Shown here: positions 22,946-35,200 of the stretch, in pieces
How positions within the stretch are numbered: the stretch's first letter is position 1
Layout of the letters: each line of letters opens with the position of its first letter
NCBI GenBank assembly: GCA_003640385.1
Contig: RCAB01000105.1
Span: 62,001 to 126,000, forward strand
DNA: 64,000 nucleotides
From: Setaria digitata
Lineage: Eukaryota > Nematoda > Chromadorea > Rhabditida > Setariidae
Reading direction: 5' to 3'
Made by a program: the position numbers and the translations under genes
Notes under the pieces: model-generated
What the model saw: only the letters and a program-made list of their open reading frames with translations
Database searches by the model: none
Told to the model about the DNA's origin: nothing

Positions 22946-25359
22946 AGCTATTTTCCATTTTATAGTTTCAAATTTTATTTTTTTGTGAAAATTTTACAAA
23001 AAAATCGTGTGCTTTCTGTCTAATTAACTTAACTCCCATTTTCAATTTTTTTGTTTTTTAAAGAATAAATTTCAATTCGTCTTTCTTGTGCATTTCCCAC
23101 TTTTATCTTTTGGAACTCTATTTCTTAAGAATTACATAAACAGCTTTTCTATTTCCTATTAAAATATTTTACATTTTTTTATCTCAAATTTTTTTTTTAG
23201 GAACTGAATGAATTACATGAAGTCCAAATCACTATTGGCATGGTAAACAGCTTTCTAAAATCAATTACGAAAAAAGATTTTAATGTGACATTTCAGGTAC
23301 TTCACATCTTTGTTGTATTCACTTAAAAAAAAAAAAAAAAAAAATTAAAAGAAAGCTAATTTACCCTTTTTTTTTGATTTAAAATTTTGGTGATTTTGTC
23401 ATGTAAAAACTTTTGATACTTATTAATAAATATCAAATATTAAAACTCACAACTTTTTTACCTAATTAGTAAGCAATGCAGTTAGAATTAATGAATTTCA
23501 AAAAGTTTATCGTTTTTACAGTTTGAAATTGTACGAGCTGTTGAAGCAGTTAGCCGTGGTCGTCTGGAATTAACAATTTGGTCGCATGAATTTTGGTATA
23601 TTCCCGAACTTCTCGATGCAAAACAGTTTTGGTCCAAACAAAATTGGCTGAAATTACGCTTAAATTCGCGAACAGAATTGGAATTTTCACCGGAAATGAT
23701 TTTAAAAAATGCCCTTTATTTCAAAGAACATCGAACACCATTACTAAATACAATATTGGAAATAAGAAATGATGGTTTTATGGTACTACATTCATTATAC
23801 ACTTTGGATATACCATGTACGAAAATCATACCCACTCAATCGGTATTGTTGTTATTTTTTTTTCCAATATTTTAGCAGTAATTGAAATTTTTAAACGCTT
23901 TTTTAGGTACAATTGGGATAATAAGTTAGAAAAGTTTAACCTTTATTTCTTTAAAACTTTTAAAAAATCAAGGAAAGGATTATTTTTAAGTAACCGAATA
24001 CTTATTACCTTACACTATTTTTGTTTTTCATCCCAACATAAAAAAAATTGCTTTTTTTTTCTATTTCTCTGATAGCAATTATATTAAGCAACCAAATTTT
24101 GCAATCAATTCAACTTATTTTTAAAACTAAAACAATTATTGAAAAATCAAATATTGTTTTCTAAAATTTAGGAAAAACCAAAGAAAAGATCAGTTTTAGT
24201 TGATCGTGTATAAAAATCACGATAATAACTTTTTCTAGCAATTTCGAACTTGATTTTCTCACTTACTCTCAATATTTGTGTAATATTAATAGCAGTGATA
24301 TTAATTTGCTGCAACTTATTACCTTACACTATTTCTGTTTTTTATCTCAACATAAAAAAAATCGCTTTTTTTTTTCTCGTAAATTAGTCATTTTCAAACA
24401 AAACTTAATCAGCCGATTTCTGACTAGTTGATTTCTCTAGTACTATCAAACTCAAAAATAATTTTAATTATTTGAACTTTTGATGTGCTACTGTATTTCT
24501 TCTTTCTGCGAAATTTTAAAACTTTCTAATTAGCAGAAATGCATCAAATACGAATTATGCGGAGTGGAAATTGTGGAAAGTCAATATGAAAGTAGTGTTA
24601 GCGCAGTATGTGAGCTTCATTACGGTAGTCTAATCTATGATAACAATCAAATTATTCTTAATTGGGCAACCAGTAGCTTTCACGAAACAAATATGGCATG
24701 TTCCGTAGAACTTCTTCCACGTTGTGTTATCACACGAATTCGACGATCTAAAAGGGAAACTGTAAGTGTGTTATAAACCTTTTAATACTCTAACTACAAT
24801 TATGATTTAAATTGGAAATTATTATCAGAAATTACTGCTAAATAATATGTTGATTTCATATTTATTGGTTAAAAATTTTTCAATGATCGAAGATTTTGCA
24901 TGAGTAAATATTATCTTTGTTCGCTTAGCAGAATTAAATTAAAATCTAATTAAATTATAATAGTTTACTAGGACAGAACAGTACTCCTATATGCATCAAT
25001 TGCGATTTTATAAATTACAAAAGATTTATGTGATATGCTCGTGTTGTATAAAAATGTTTCATTAGTGTAATAATTTTTTTTAAAACTTATCACTTCTATG
25101 ATTTAGCAAGACGAGACGAAAATATTTTCTTCCAATTTTATATAAACTTCTTTTTTCACAGAGAGCAACAAGTTTTGATCATTGAAAATCGAATTGTTGA
25201 TATTATCGGTAATAATCACTGATATAATTATTAATCATTGATGCTTGTTTTCGGAACACTTTTTCTTCATAATTTCAGACATTTGTTGGGCAGAAATACG
25301 ACGAATTAGTTGCATGTATCGTTCTTAGTTTTCCAACAAGAGATTCTGTGTTAATTTGA
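22030..25359 (+). CDS. Secreted Cys-loop channel ectodomain without transmembrane segments (AChBP-like)
   Basis: Exons: 22030-22104 or 22107 (ATG), 23201-23296, 23522-23842, 24537-24761 and 25279-25359 (TGA). They give about 266 residues. Exon 1 encodes a signal peptide (MLLIILLFLRIRCAG). The rest resembles the ligand-binding domain of pentameric ligand-gated channels. ELTIW, FWSKQNWLKLRL and an NDG turn stand where W-D-RL-W and the SDG turn lie. CELHYGSLIYDNNQIIL matches the C-L-FGSW-Y-N-I strand after the Cys-loop. The loop itself is degenerate: no FPFD and C-x16-C instead of C-x13-C. The frame ends DELVACIVLSFPTRDSVLI-stop, where TM1 begins in family members. Length and layout therefore resemble soluble acetylcholine-binding proteins. 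AATAAA signals at 25412 and 25421 support a true 3' end. The exon 1 donor and the 1.1-kb intron 1 are the least certain parts. Confidence 0.78.
22787..22937. repeat. 14-bp AT-rich minisatellite passing into (TA)n
   Basis: A unit of about 14 bp (ctatatatatataa) repeats with C at 22806, 22820, 22834, 22848 and 22862, followed by about 35 TA dinucleotides. It lies in intron 1 of the channel-ectodomain gene. Confidence 0.9.
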
Positions 25360-27558
25360 AATAAGAAATGAACAGCTGTTATCATTGTTGTTTTCGTCTT
25401 TTGTTTATTAAAATAAATACAATAAAAATTTGTGTCGTGAAAGGAATGTTTAATTCGGAAAATAATTTAATTGAATAATTAGAAAAGAAAATTTGTCGCC
25501 ACCAAGATAATTCTAGCGTTAGCTAAGTTGCAAAAAAGCTTTTAAAATTAAAAAAAAAAAAAAAAAGAAGAAAGTCTGAATTTATTAGCACTGCTAACAG
25601 CTAAATAACCTTCTTTAGATTTCTTCGTTTTTATTTTCCCAAACAAGATATATGCGAAAACTGCCTGCTATTAAATTTAAACTTTGTATTGAATAAAAAT
25701 TTGAAATATCAGATTGCAACTGAATTTTCGTATCTTTATGTGAATTAAACTCAAAAACTAAAGTAGTCATAAAAAGGCAACGAGCAAAATTATCAAATTA
25801 TTATTAAAGTGAAATATCCAATTTTTCCAATTTTTTTTTTGAAATAATAAATCTTTTAATTATAACAGACTTTTAACTATACGCTTTCTTCGGTTTTTTT
25901 TTTCTTCGTTTTATTACTATGTTTACTTTCTCATCAGAAAAGAAAAAAGAAAACTTAAACAAAAACTCTTTTTTAATTTCTACTTCCATTTAATATTTTA
26001 TAATATGCGTGAAGTGCATCATTGCCGCTTGCATGTAACCCAATTTTTATTTTTTTATTTCTTTTTAAACTTCTAGAGTCATCATCCTCTTCTTTTATAG
26101 TACGCAACATTTTTTTAAATTTTGTTTCAAAAAATAAAAAAATGAAAAATAGTGATTGGCTTTTTAATGATAATCTAATCAGTCTTTTTTTTTAAAAGAA
26201 AAAAACAAAGTATTTTGTGCTAATCCGGCTAAAAATAATTGCAATTAAATTTTGATGCCGCAGTTTTTAATTAATATGGTCGTTAAAATATCTGCCACTG
26301 AAATGTTCATTTCTTACATTGTATTTGTCTCCTTTTCATTCATAAATTAATTTTTTTTTTAATTACAAAAAGTGTGCTAGACGCAAAGTAATTTTTAATG
26401 AATATTTTGGAGAATCTTGTAACATTAATGAAGCACATATATGCAATTGTGACACAAAGTTCTGAAAAAAAAAGTCTTGAAAATAAAGATGGTTAATTGA
26501 AATTTAAAGCTAAAAGAGCAATCAAATACGAGCAGTTGTGGAATCGGAATGCTAAAATAATTAATTACAACTAGTCATGATATCAGAAATTAGGGGTAAT
26601 TAATTATGTGCAATCAATGGCATTGTACAGACTATATGAAAGTTGTTCAACAATTTCGCCTATTCAATCGTTTTCTTTTAAAAAGTTTAAAGAAAGAAAA
26701 CACTCATTAAGCTGAAGGCTTAATTAAGGAATTAAAAATTATCAGTTCCAAATTTTCCTCTTCATTTATTTCATGTACTAATTAGCAGACGTTAAACGGA
26801 CAGTGCATGAAGTCTAGCTGAAAAAAAGAAAAGAAAGTAAATAAATTTCAGAGAATTAGCAAAAACTTATTGCAGACAAATCAAAAAAATTAATAAGAAA
26901 ATTTTGTTTTTCACATAATTTGCGTCATCAAAAGTGGTCACTGTTTTGAATAATTTTTTTGTTTTTCTTTTGATAATCTTCCCAAAGTAAAAATTCATTT
27001 GGATTGAAATGACAAAATTTATTTTTCTGTTTCGAGAAGGAATAATGAAAAAGCTTTTCGTTTTCTGGACGAATGAATAACTGTGGAAAAACGAACTACA
27101 TTGGTGACATAAAGGCATTGCAAGTCACTTTTTGATTTGCAATAAGTTTTTGCTAATTATATTTATATTCAAATACTTTTATTGATTTCTTCTATCTCTC
27201 TTTATTCTTTTCAAAATGAAATTAAAAATTTTCTTCAGTTTTTTAAAAAGAATGAAATTTAGAGAAAGAAAAAAAATTAGCATCTAAACTTATACTTTCA
27301 TGTTATATCATTTTTAGAACTATATACAAAGTATATTCAGTTTATTCAATTCATATCAACCAATCTGTGATCAGTATCATTGTCCTATCAAATTGCACAC
27401 CATCCACTTACTTCTCTTCTCATAATCATATTTTAAATAAACAAACTGTTTATGCTATTCGATGCCAGCTAATTTTACAAAATTTCTACCGCAGATTACG
27501 GTTGATGATGCTTCAGGTATAATATAAAATTACTACAGTCATTTATTTCCCATTTATA
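25360..27558. other. Spacer between the two channel genes, nothing seen
   Basis: AT-rich with poly-A/T runs. Open frames such as 26867-27118 (minus) are low-complexity and lack splice support. This probably contains the promoter of the downstream channel gene. Confidence 0.5.
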
Positions 27559-30500
27559 ATGATTAGCTACGTTTTACTACTTGCATTTACACCGTTCACA
27601 CAACTACAACTTACCACTCGAGAATTGGAAGAAGAAAATGCTCAAGGTAACTTTTTTTAATTATAAGAATTACTGCTTTTTTTTTTCTCGAGATTTTATT
27701 ACATGCGATAACATAGGTACACGCGACAACTCAGAATTTATATGTATAATTTTAGCAGCTCATTTTGTGTCAAATTTCCTATGGTCTATTCCTTCTTTTT
27801 TTTAACGGTATTTCTAAAAAATTTTTCTAGTTTTTTTTTTCTTAATTTTTAAAAGAAATTTTGACGGAAATCGTGATACAAATCTATTTTTCATTAAAAT
27901 CAAAATGGAGGTGAAGCTTTACAAAATTATCAAATGATTAGTCTTATAAAAGTTAAATGCTTAAATTTTTATTGGGGTCTAATAAGATCTCAAAATTAAG
28001 CCTTAAAATTACCTTGCAAAATGAATGACCAATTTTGCAAGATTTAAATTTGTAAATATATTTATTACGATTTAAAACTTTTTAGTAGGTTGACCACTTT
28101 TTTTTCTCCAGTTATCATTTTGCATATTCAAAATTCTTTTGGCAAAGTAACCAAAGGCTCAATTTCTATCTAATTATTTCAACAAAAAAAAAAAGTCCTC
28201 GATCTGACAGTTATTATAGTCAGTTGAAAAGAGAAACTAACTTTCTTTAGAGATAGCAAACCGGACGTATGTTGAGGAGCAAACCGAATTACAGCGTGCC
28301 ATTTTGAGTAAGTATAACAAACGTGTACGACCGGTTTTGAATATATCGGAACCGTTAGATGTAGCCGTTCATGTCTACATTATGCATATATCCGTAAATC
28401 AGATGGAACAAACGATCACTCTTAATGGTCACATCTATATGGTTTGCTAAACTTTTTTTTCTTCAAACAATTGCCACTTTAACACTTCCGAATCAAACCA
28501 TTTCTTTTTCTTCTTTCCTAAAAACTTTCATTTGCATAAATAACAGACGTGGAAGGATGAATACGCTGTTTGGGAGCCAAGTGAACATAATGGTGTACGA
28601 ATAACTATGGTTAAACAGTGGGAAATATGGACACCAGAATTAAGAGTCACAAATAGGCCAGAAATTTAAACTTTATTTAAAGTGAAAAATATGCCAAATA
28701 TCATATTCAGTTTAATTTTTTTCAAAACTTCTTATTCCAATAAATAATTAAGACGAGACTTTAATGAATAATTGATTTTTTTTTGTTTTTTCTTTTTTAA
28801 TGACCATAGTTATTAAAAAAGAAAAAACTTTTTTTTTTTAATTTTTAATTTTTAATTTTTTTTTTTTATTTTAATTTTTTTTTCTTTTTTTTTAATTTTT
28901 TATGGAAAAAGAAGTGCACAATTTTAGCGTATCGGGTGTGGGACAATTTTTTGAAATTTCGAAGCGATCACATGTTATCATACACTCTAATGGAAAAACA
29001 GTAAGAATTTTCACACCTTTGTTAAATTTCCATAAATTTCTATGAAATTTGTTATCATTATTTGTTCTGCTGCATCCCTGACAGTCTTTTTATCTGATAT
29101 GATTAATTGTTGTTTGTTTATTTGTTTTTTTTTAATCAATAAGGGTAAGATTTTAAATTTTATTCAAAGTGAAGAAGATGGTAGCAGATAATTAAGAATG
29201 GAACTAATGAAAGAGAGCATTAATCGTAAAATATTCATGCCTTTAATGTGCACATTTCATATTTTTTTTTAAATTTCGACTTATGTAAAAGAAAAAAAAA
29301 TTCCAATAAATAACGTGAAAACAAACATGGAATTAATTGTAACTGCTCAATGTTTCATTGTAAGCAAAAAAAAAAAAAATATTTTATTGCTGTTATACTG
29401 TCAGTCGTCGATCAATCATTTCATTTATTTTAAATTTTTCTAAAATTAAATTGAGAAATTTGTTTTGAAAAAAAAATCAAATAAAATTTTAGTGGAGTCG
29501 TATTGAAATTTATCCGACATTTTCCATTAAAATTGGTTGTAAATTTGATTATTCCGCGTATCCATTTGATATACAAACCTGCGCACTTGGAATTTACACA
29601 ACAAATCGAATGAGTGAAGTTCAATTATCTGTTTATTACAATATGCAACCAACCGTACTTCTTGGTCTGTTTTTATATAATTTTACTAAATTTATAAATT
29701 AATTTCGAGAATTTTAATTTTTTAGCACAAATTTATAATTAATATATGCTTTATTGCTATAATTTTATTATTTTTCTCGTTTCCCTTTTTTTCGTCCTAA
29801 TTTTTAAGTGCTTGTGCTTTTGTTTTTTATCAGGAAATTATCTCTATGGAACTTTGGGAATAGTTGAGATTTATAACAAAGAAAAAAAGATCAATGTGTA
29901 AGTGATTTTATTTAGGTTGGGGTGCTCAGTCAGGTAAAAAACATATCAGTGATTGGATGATTGATTCGGTAACAATGAATGTTAGTTATTTTAACAGTGG
30001 TACTTATAAGGCTGAAAAGCCAACAGATGCGGAAGAACTGGATGTTTCTTGGTTTGTTTAGGCATTGATTATCAGTTATCATCTTATGGCGTAACTTCAA
30101 ATCATATTCCATTTTAACTGAATAGTAGAAACTGGGAAAAAGCTCAGAAATTAATTAACAATTTTTAAAAATTGTTAAGTCAGTTATTCGTTATCAAAAC
30201 ACCAGCTTATTATTGTCATAATTATGTTTGTTAACTCATGCTCTGAACCGATTTTGTCACAAAGCTTCGTCAGATTATTTCTTTTGTTTTTATTCCTTTT
30301 TAAATTTGAAATTAATTAAATGACCTGTCACTCCAATATTTCGTATTTTCTTTGTTTCCAAAAGAAGAAAGATCCATCCATTTCTGATAAATTCTGAACA
30401 AATTATTGCAGAATTATCTCATTCTAATTCAGTATTATAAACCACCTTGAGTTCAATCATTTCACACCTGATCATCTAAAAAAAATCTCATATGTTACTT

Positions 30501-32216
30501 GACCTAATGCTGTCTCTTATCTTTACGTAAAGAAATTCTCATTTATTTTAATTCCGATTGAATTATTCATTTCAGGTCAATTCTATACACATGGTTAACA
30601 TTACACCGGAATTCATCGTATTTTACATTAACATTATTATTACCAACAATAATTTCATATATATTTATAATATGTTCATTTCTTTTACCCGCACCCGATT
30701 CTGCCATTCATATTCTGCTTGCTAATTTATTCTTCTTGGGTATATTTCTCGAGGATTTTACTGCAATGATTCCACCAGCTATTGGACGATTACCCAAAAT
30801 TGGTACTCCTTTTCTCTTTCTCGCTCTCTTCCTTAAATTAATTATGATTGAAATTTTGTGGCAATCAAATGAAGAGAAAGTAAACAATCACATAAATATT
30901 TTAGATAATGAAAGGAAAAAAATTAATGAAGTGATGAATTAATAAATGGTGAGAAAGTTTGGCATAAATAAATAAAGTGAGTAAGCTGAATATATTTAAA
31001 TTTGTAATTAAATTGAGAAAAAAAAAGAAAGGAAGATAATAACAAGCACAAAAAGAGAAAGAAAATGTAAACATACTAAAGATTTATGTAAACAGTTAAT
31101 GAAATACTTTTTGTTACTATTATTTATGAAATGATTTCAGTGTAATCTATTAGTTCCATTCTTTGTTTTTTTTTCTCTGTCTCTCTCTCATAGTTTGAAA
31201 CTTTTATCTTTAATTTTGCCAAAAGCTTGGAAACGATGATAAAATAGAGCACTTATATGAGCAATTTTGAAATCATAAATTTAAATTATCTGTAAACTTT
31301 TTTTTTTTATCAGTTTGGTTTTTTGGTGTTAATTTGGCACTCACGATGATAGCAATATTTTCACATCTGTGGTTACGATATTTGTTAAAAAGAGAAGGTA
31401 ATGTGACAAGATTCTATCTTTACGTGTTATACGTCAAAAGACTTATACCAAAGCGCTATCAAACTACATTACTTGATGATGGAACTGCTAGCACAGAAGG
31501 TGATCTCATACTTTAAATATACTCCATATATTAGTTATCTGTTAGTAATTTTTGGAACTTCGTTTAAAAAAGGCAAAGATTTCTGAAGAGATCTGTGTGA
31601 CTTTTAATTCATTTGGAGAATTTCTTTCCATTCAACAGAAATAAATTTTGGGAAAAGAATCATTGTGTTGTTTATATAGCATTTAGGCTAATTGTTTAAT
31701 TAAAACGATACTTTTTTTTAGCAATATGCTAATTAATTGAATTGAAATAGAAATTACTGCTAAGGATGAAATCCGTTTCAAATTTAATTATTTACTAAAG
31801 CGGTAATTCATGGTGATGGAAAATTTAACTTATTCTATGAACATTGTTTGGAAATATCCAGTAGCAAAATGCGGAATCACATAATAATTAAGCATCATAA
31901 ATTACAGCTTTTCTTCCCTTTAAAAAATTTTTATTAAAATCTAAAATTCATGATCTTCTCAAATTTTATTCCTTTCGATTCATTTTCGACATCCACTCGA
32001 ATCCACATTCCAGCAATTATTCGATTAAGTGTTTTTAATTGATTTGAAATTATGATTATTTTGCAAATCTGATATTTTAAATGTTAGTAAACAAACATCA
32101 TTTCAGGCGAACGAATCATTTCATGGACAACTGTTGTAAATTATGCTCGAATGATTTTATTGTTTATTTATTTTTGCACATTTTTCACTGCACTTTTCAT
32201 TGTACTTATCAGATAG
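27559..32216 (+). CDS. Cys-loop ligand-gated ion channel subunit, nAChR-like, divergent
   Basis: Exons: 27559-27646 (signal peptide MISYVLLLAFTPFTQ), 28251-28441, 28547-about 28657, about 28912-29000, 29493-29664, 29916-30051, 30576-30802, 31314-31499 and 32107-32216 (TAG). Landmarks: TWKDEYAVWEP and EIWTPELRVTN (W-D-L-W-P and W-PD-V-N motifs); a canonical Cys-loop CKFDYSAYPFDIQTC (C-x13-C); TM1 YFTLTLLLPTIISYIFIICS; TM2-TM3 linker region LLPAPDSAIHILLANLFFLG to MIPPAIGRLPKIG; TM3 WFFGVNLALTMIAIF; and a separate last exon with TM4 (VVNYARMILLFIYFCTFF). The subunit would form a pentameric plasma-membrane channel, probably transmitter-gated; ligand and ion selectivity cannot be read. The glutamate usual at the inner end of cation-channel TM2 is not seen. 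The exon 3 to exon 4 junction could not be resolved with a GT-AG pair and lies beside a poly-T tract. AATAAA is at 32279. Confidence 0.88.
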
Positions 32217-35200
32217 TTTTTAGCTTTTTTCTAACATGCAAAGTTTTTTTTCTTTTTCATCTTTAATTTATGCTAAAAAATAAAACTTAATTATAAAACA
32301 ACTGCTAAAATCCTGTGCCACTGAAATGAGTTCAAAATTTGCATGTGCACCTGGACCGATTGTTATATAAAAAAAAATAAAAGAATTTTAATGAAAGAAT
32401 TGCAAATTCATTAATTAGCATGAAAAAATTACTCCAAATCAACTTCTATTCCTAAATTTTATATATATATATATGAAATTGTTTGTTTATATATATATAT
32501 ATAAAAACAATTTCAGTTGTGCTTTAAAAATACATTATAGTGGTTGTTCGAATATTATCAGTTCTAACATAATTCTCTCTCTTGAATTTACTTCTTCGTG
32601 TCATATTATTTATGCTACTTTTTTAAATTAATTCTAATTTGTCTTGACTATAGAAAAAATACTGTGTTTTTCCTTTTAAGTGTAAAAGTTTATCAATAGC
32701 AGTTCCTTAGGTATATGAAGTAATAAGACAGAATTATAGTAACGATGGATGATAATTGCTATAGAGTTTTGCAGAGTGATTAATTAACGATAAGATATAA
32801 AAATTAACCATTGTGCTTCTAATTATGCGTTTCATTAATTCATTTAATTTATACTTATTCACCAGTGATTTGGAGTTGGTCATTAAAATTAAAGTGATTT
32901 GAAAAAAAATAGAAATCGATTTTACTTCGCACGCATTTTCAGTCTTTTTTTTCAATTTATTTCATTGAAACAGTTGAAAAAGAATAAAATAGGTGGAAAA
33001 AAAGGAAGCAGAAATAAGAATATGTTTCATGAAAATTTTAAATTGCCCCAAAATATATTTCCAAGTTATATAAATAGCCTAATACTAATGAAATCGACTT
33101 TCTTTCCATTCCGAAGTACTTTCTTTTAATTATTTTAAATTTATTTCATAAAAAAAAAAAAAAATAGTAACGGTAACAGTAAAAGAATAGTCACAGCAAA
33201 TCACCTTGATAAGGAAGTTTGGAATAGGAATTAAACTAATTCGGAATTAAGCTAATTAAAAAAAATACCTTCAGGAATTGTTAAAGAAATTTACATTTGT
33301 CCCATCATTGTCTTTTGGCAGAAATTTTAAATAATACTCAACGTTTTACGAGCTGTGAGTAATATGTTCTGAAACAGTGCTAATTATGCTATTATTTACC
33401 TAAACATTTGCCTATAATAGCATGAAAATGTCATATTTTATGTTGATCTTGGTGACATATGACATATAACAAAGTACGACTGAAATCTAAATTTGATGTC
33501 TTTCAGCATATTTATAATTGCATCGAAAAAATACGGTCCCAATTATGCCATTAATTTTTGATTTAGAAAGAAAAAAAACTTCGAAGACGAAATAGATGAA
33601 ATCAGTGCAATTATTAAAAACTTTTTCAAAAATTATTTTATCCAATCTACGGTAATCAGTATTTTTCTACTGTTAATTAATCTACTTCTGTTTCAAATTT
33701 TTTTCTAAATATTAGAGCATTAAAATAGAAAACATTTTCATCCCGTGAAAATACAACGCTTGCTCCTATATGATCATTATAATTAAAAAAAAAAAAATGA
33801 GAATGACAGTTAGTTACTAGCCTGCTTATATTATTTGGTTTAGTTGCTTATTAACATTTATGAATGCAATCTGAATTAGCTAATTAAGCTGCATATCCTA
33901 TTTGAATTAATTATGCAAATATATCAGTCATCTAAATTAATGAGCTAAACATGTATCTGCTCAGGAAAATCAGTAAATTTTTGTTGATAAAAACGATGAC
34001 GCTCAAATTTTCAGTTTTATAAAAACAAGAATAATTTAAAAAAGAAAACGAATAATCATGAAATAAATATACTCAATATTTGATAAGTGTTTCTATTTAA
34101 ATTTAACTTCTATACTTTGATTAGCAGAAAAATGTAATGTTATTTTTATAGGAAAGTAAGTTGTGTTATAGGAAACGAAAAAATGTTAGCTAAGATTAAA
34201 TATAAATTCATTTATATGATAACAACTGATTAGTTTGATTATACTATTAATCATATCATTTGAAACTGTGAAAAATGAAAAGGCATTTATTGGATAAGAG
34301 AAAAAAATTTCTTTCTCAACAATGAATCGCTGAGGCAAAATAACATATTAAGTAAAAAAAAAAAAATAAGGCCATGATTCTTTTTTGGCCTAAGATATTT
34401 CAAGCTAGGCCACACAAAATATTTGTGATAATTTTATCAAATTTTAGCTCTTTCCCATTGTTCCATCTATTCGTCCATATAAATAACGCAACAGAAAGAA
34501 ACTGTATTTATTCACATTTCATTTTTTATTCATTTCTTTCAGTTTATTTCATTTCGTTCCAAGAGATACTGATTTCTGTGATCAATTACAGCAATATAAA
34601 TATCCTAGTTAAATTATCACGTTATCACGCAATGCAATATCTGAATATGGCGCAACCGATAAATAATACAAAAATATTTCATGCCATTTTTTAGTAAAAC
34701 TTCTAGTTCATTTAGTTAAACTTTAAACTTAACTGTAATTATGAAATACGCACTTTTTCAAGAGAAAAAGTTTTCATTTTAATGCTATTTCATTGAATGA
34801 AATATTCCACGTTCTGTTTTGATTTTTTGCGAAAGTTTAATAATTAGCAGAATGATTCACTAGACGAAGAAAAGAAGAACTATATCAGTAATTAAATTTT
34901 TTTCTCCTTCAAATTCCAATCTCATTATTATTTGCATTATTTGACTATTCTCGTAATTCATCGATCTGATTAGTTTCGAAATCTTGAAACTAGCCACTGA
35001 TGGCAGCAAAGTTGCTGAAAATGGACCTGACTTTTGCTTGCTTGACACAGCTCAACAACCTCTTGATAAAAATTCGGCATGCCACTTGACAGATCTGAGG
35101 GAGAATTTTCAAAGGATTATTCAGTAGTCGCTGTCATCACTTCTTTGCTCTCTTATCAGTTCATTTTTATGCGTGTATTTATTTGCAAAAAGTTATCGAT

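Noticed and set aside
34374..34694. 106-codon plus-strand ORF
   Set aside because: Composition matches random AT-rich DNA (Phe/Ile/Asn-rich), with no splice sites or recognisable motif.
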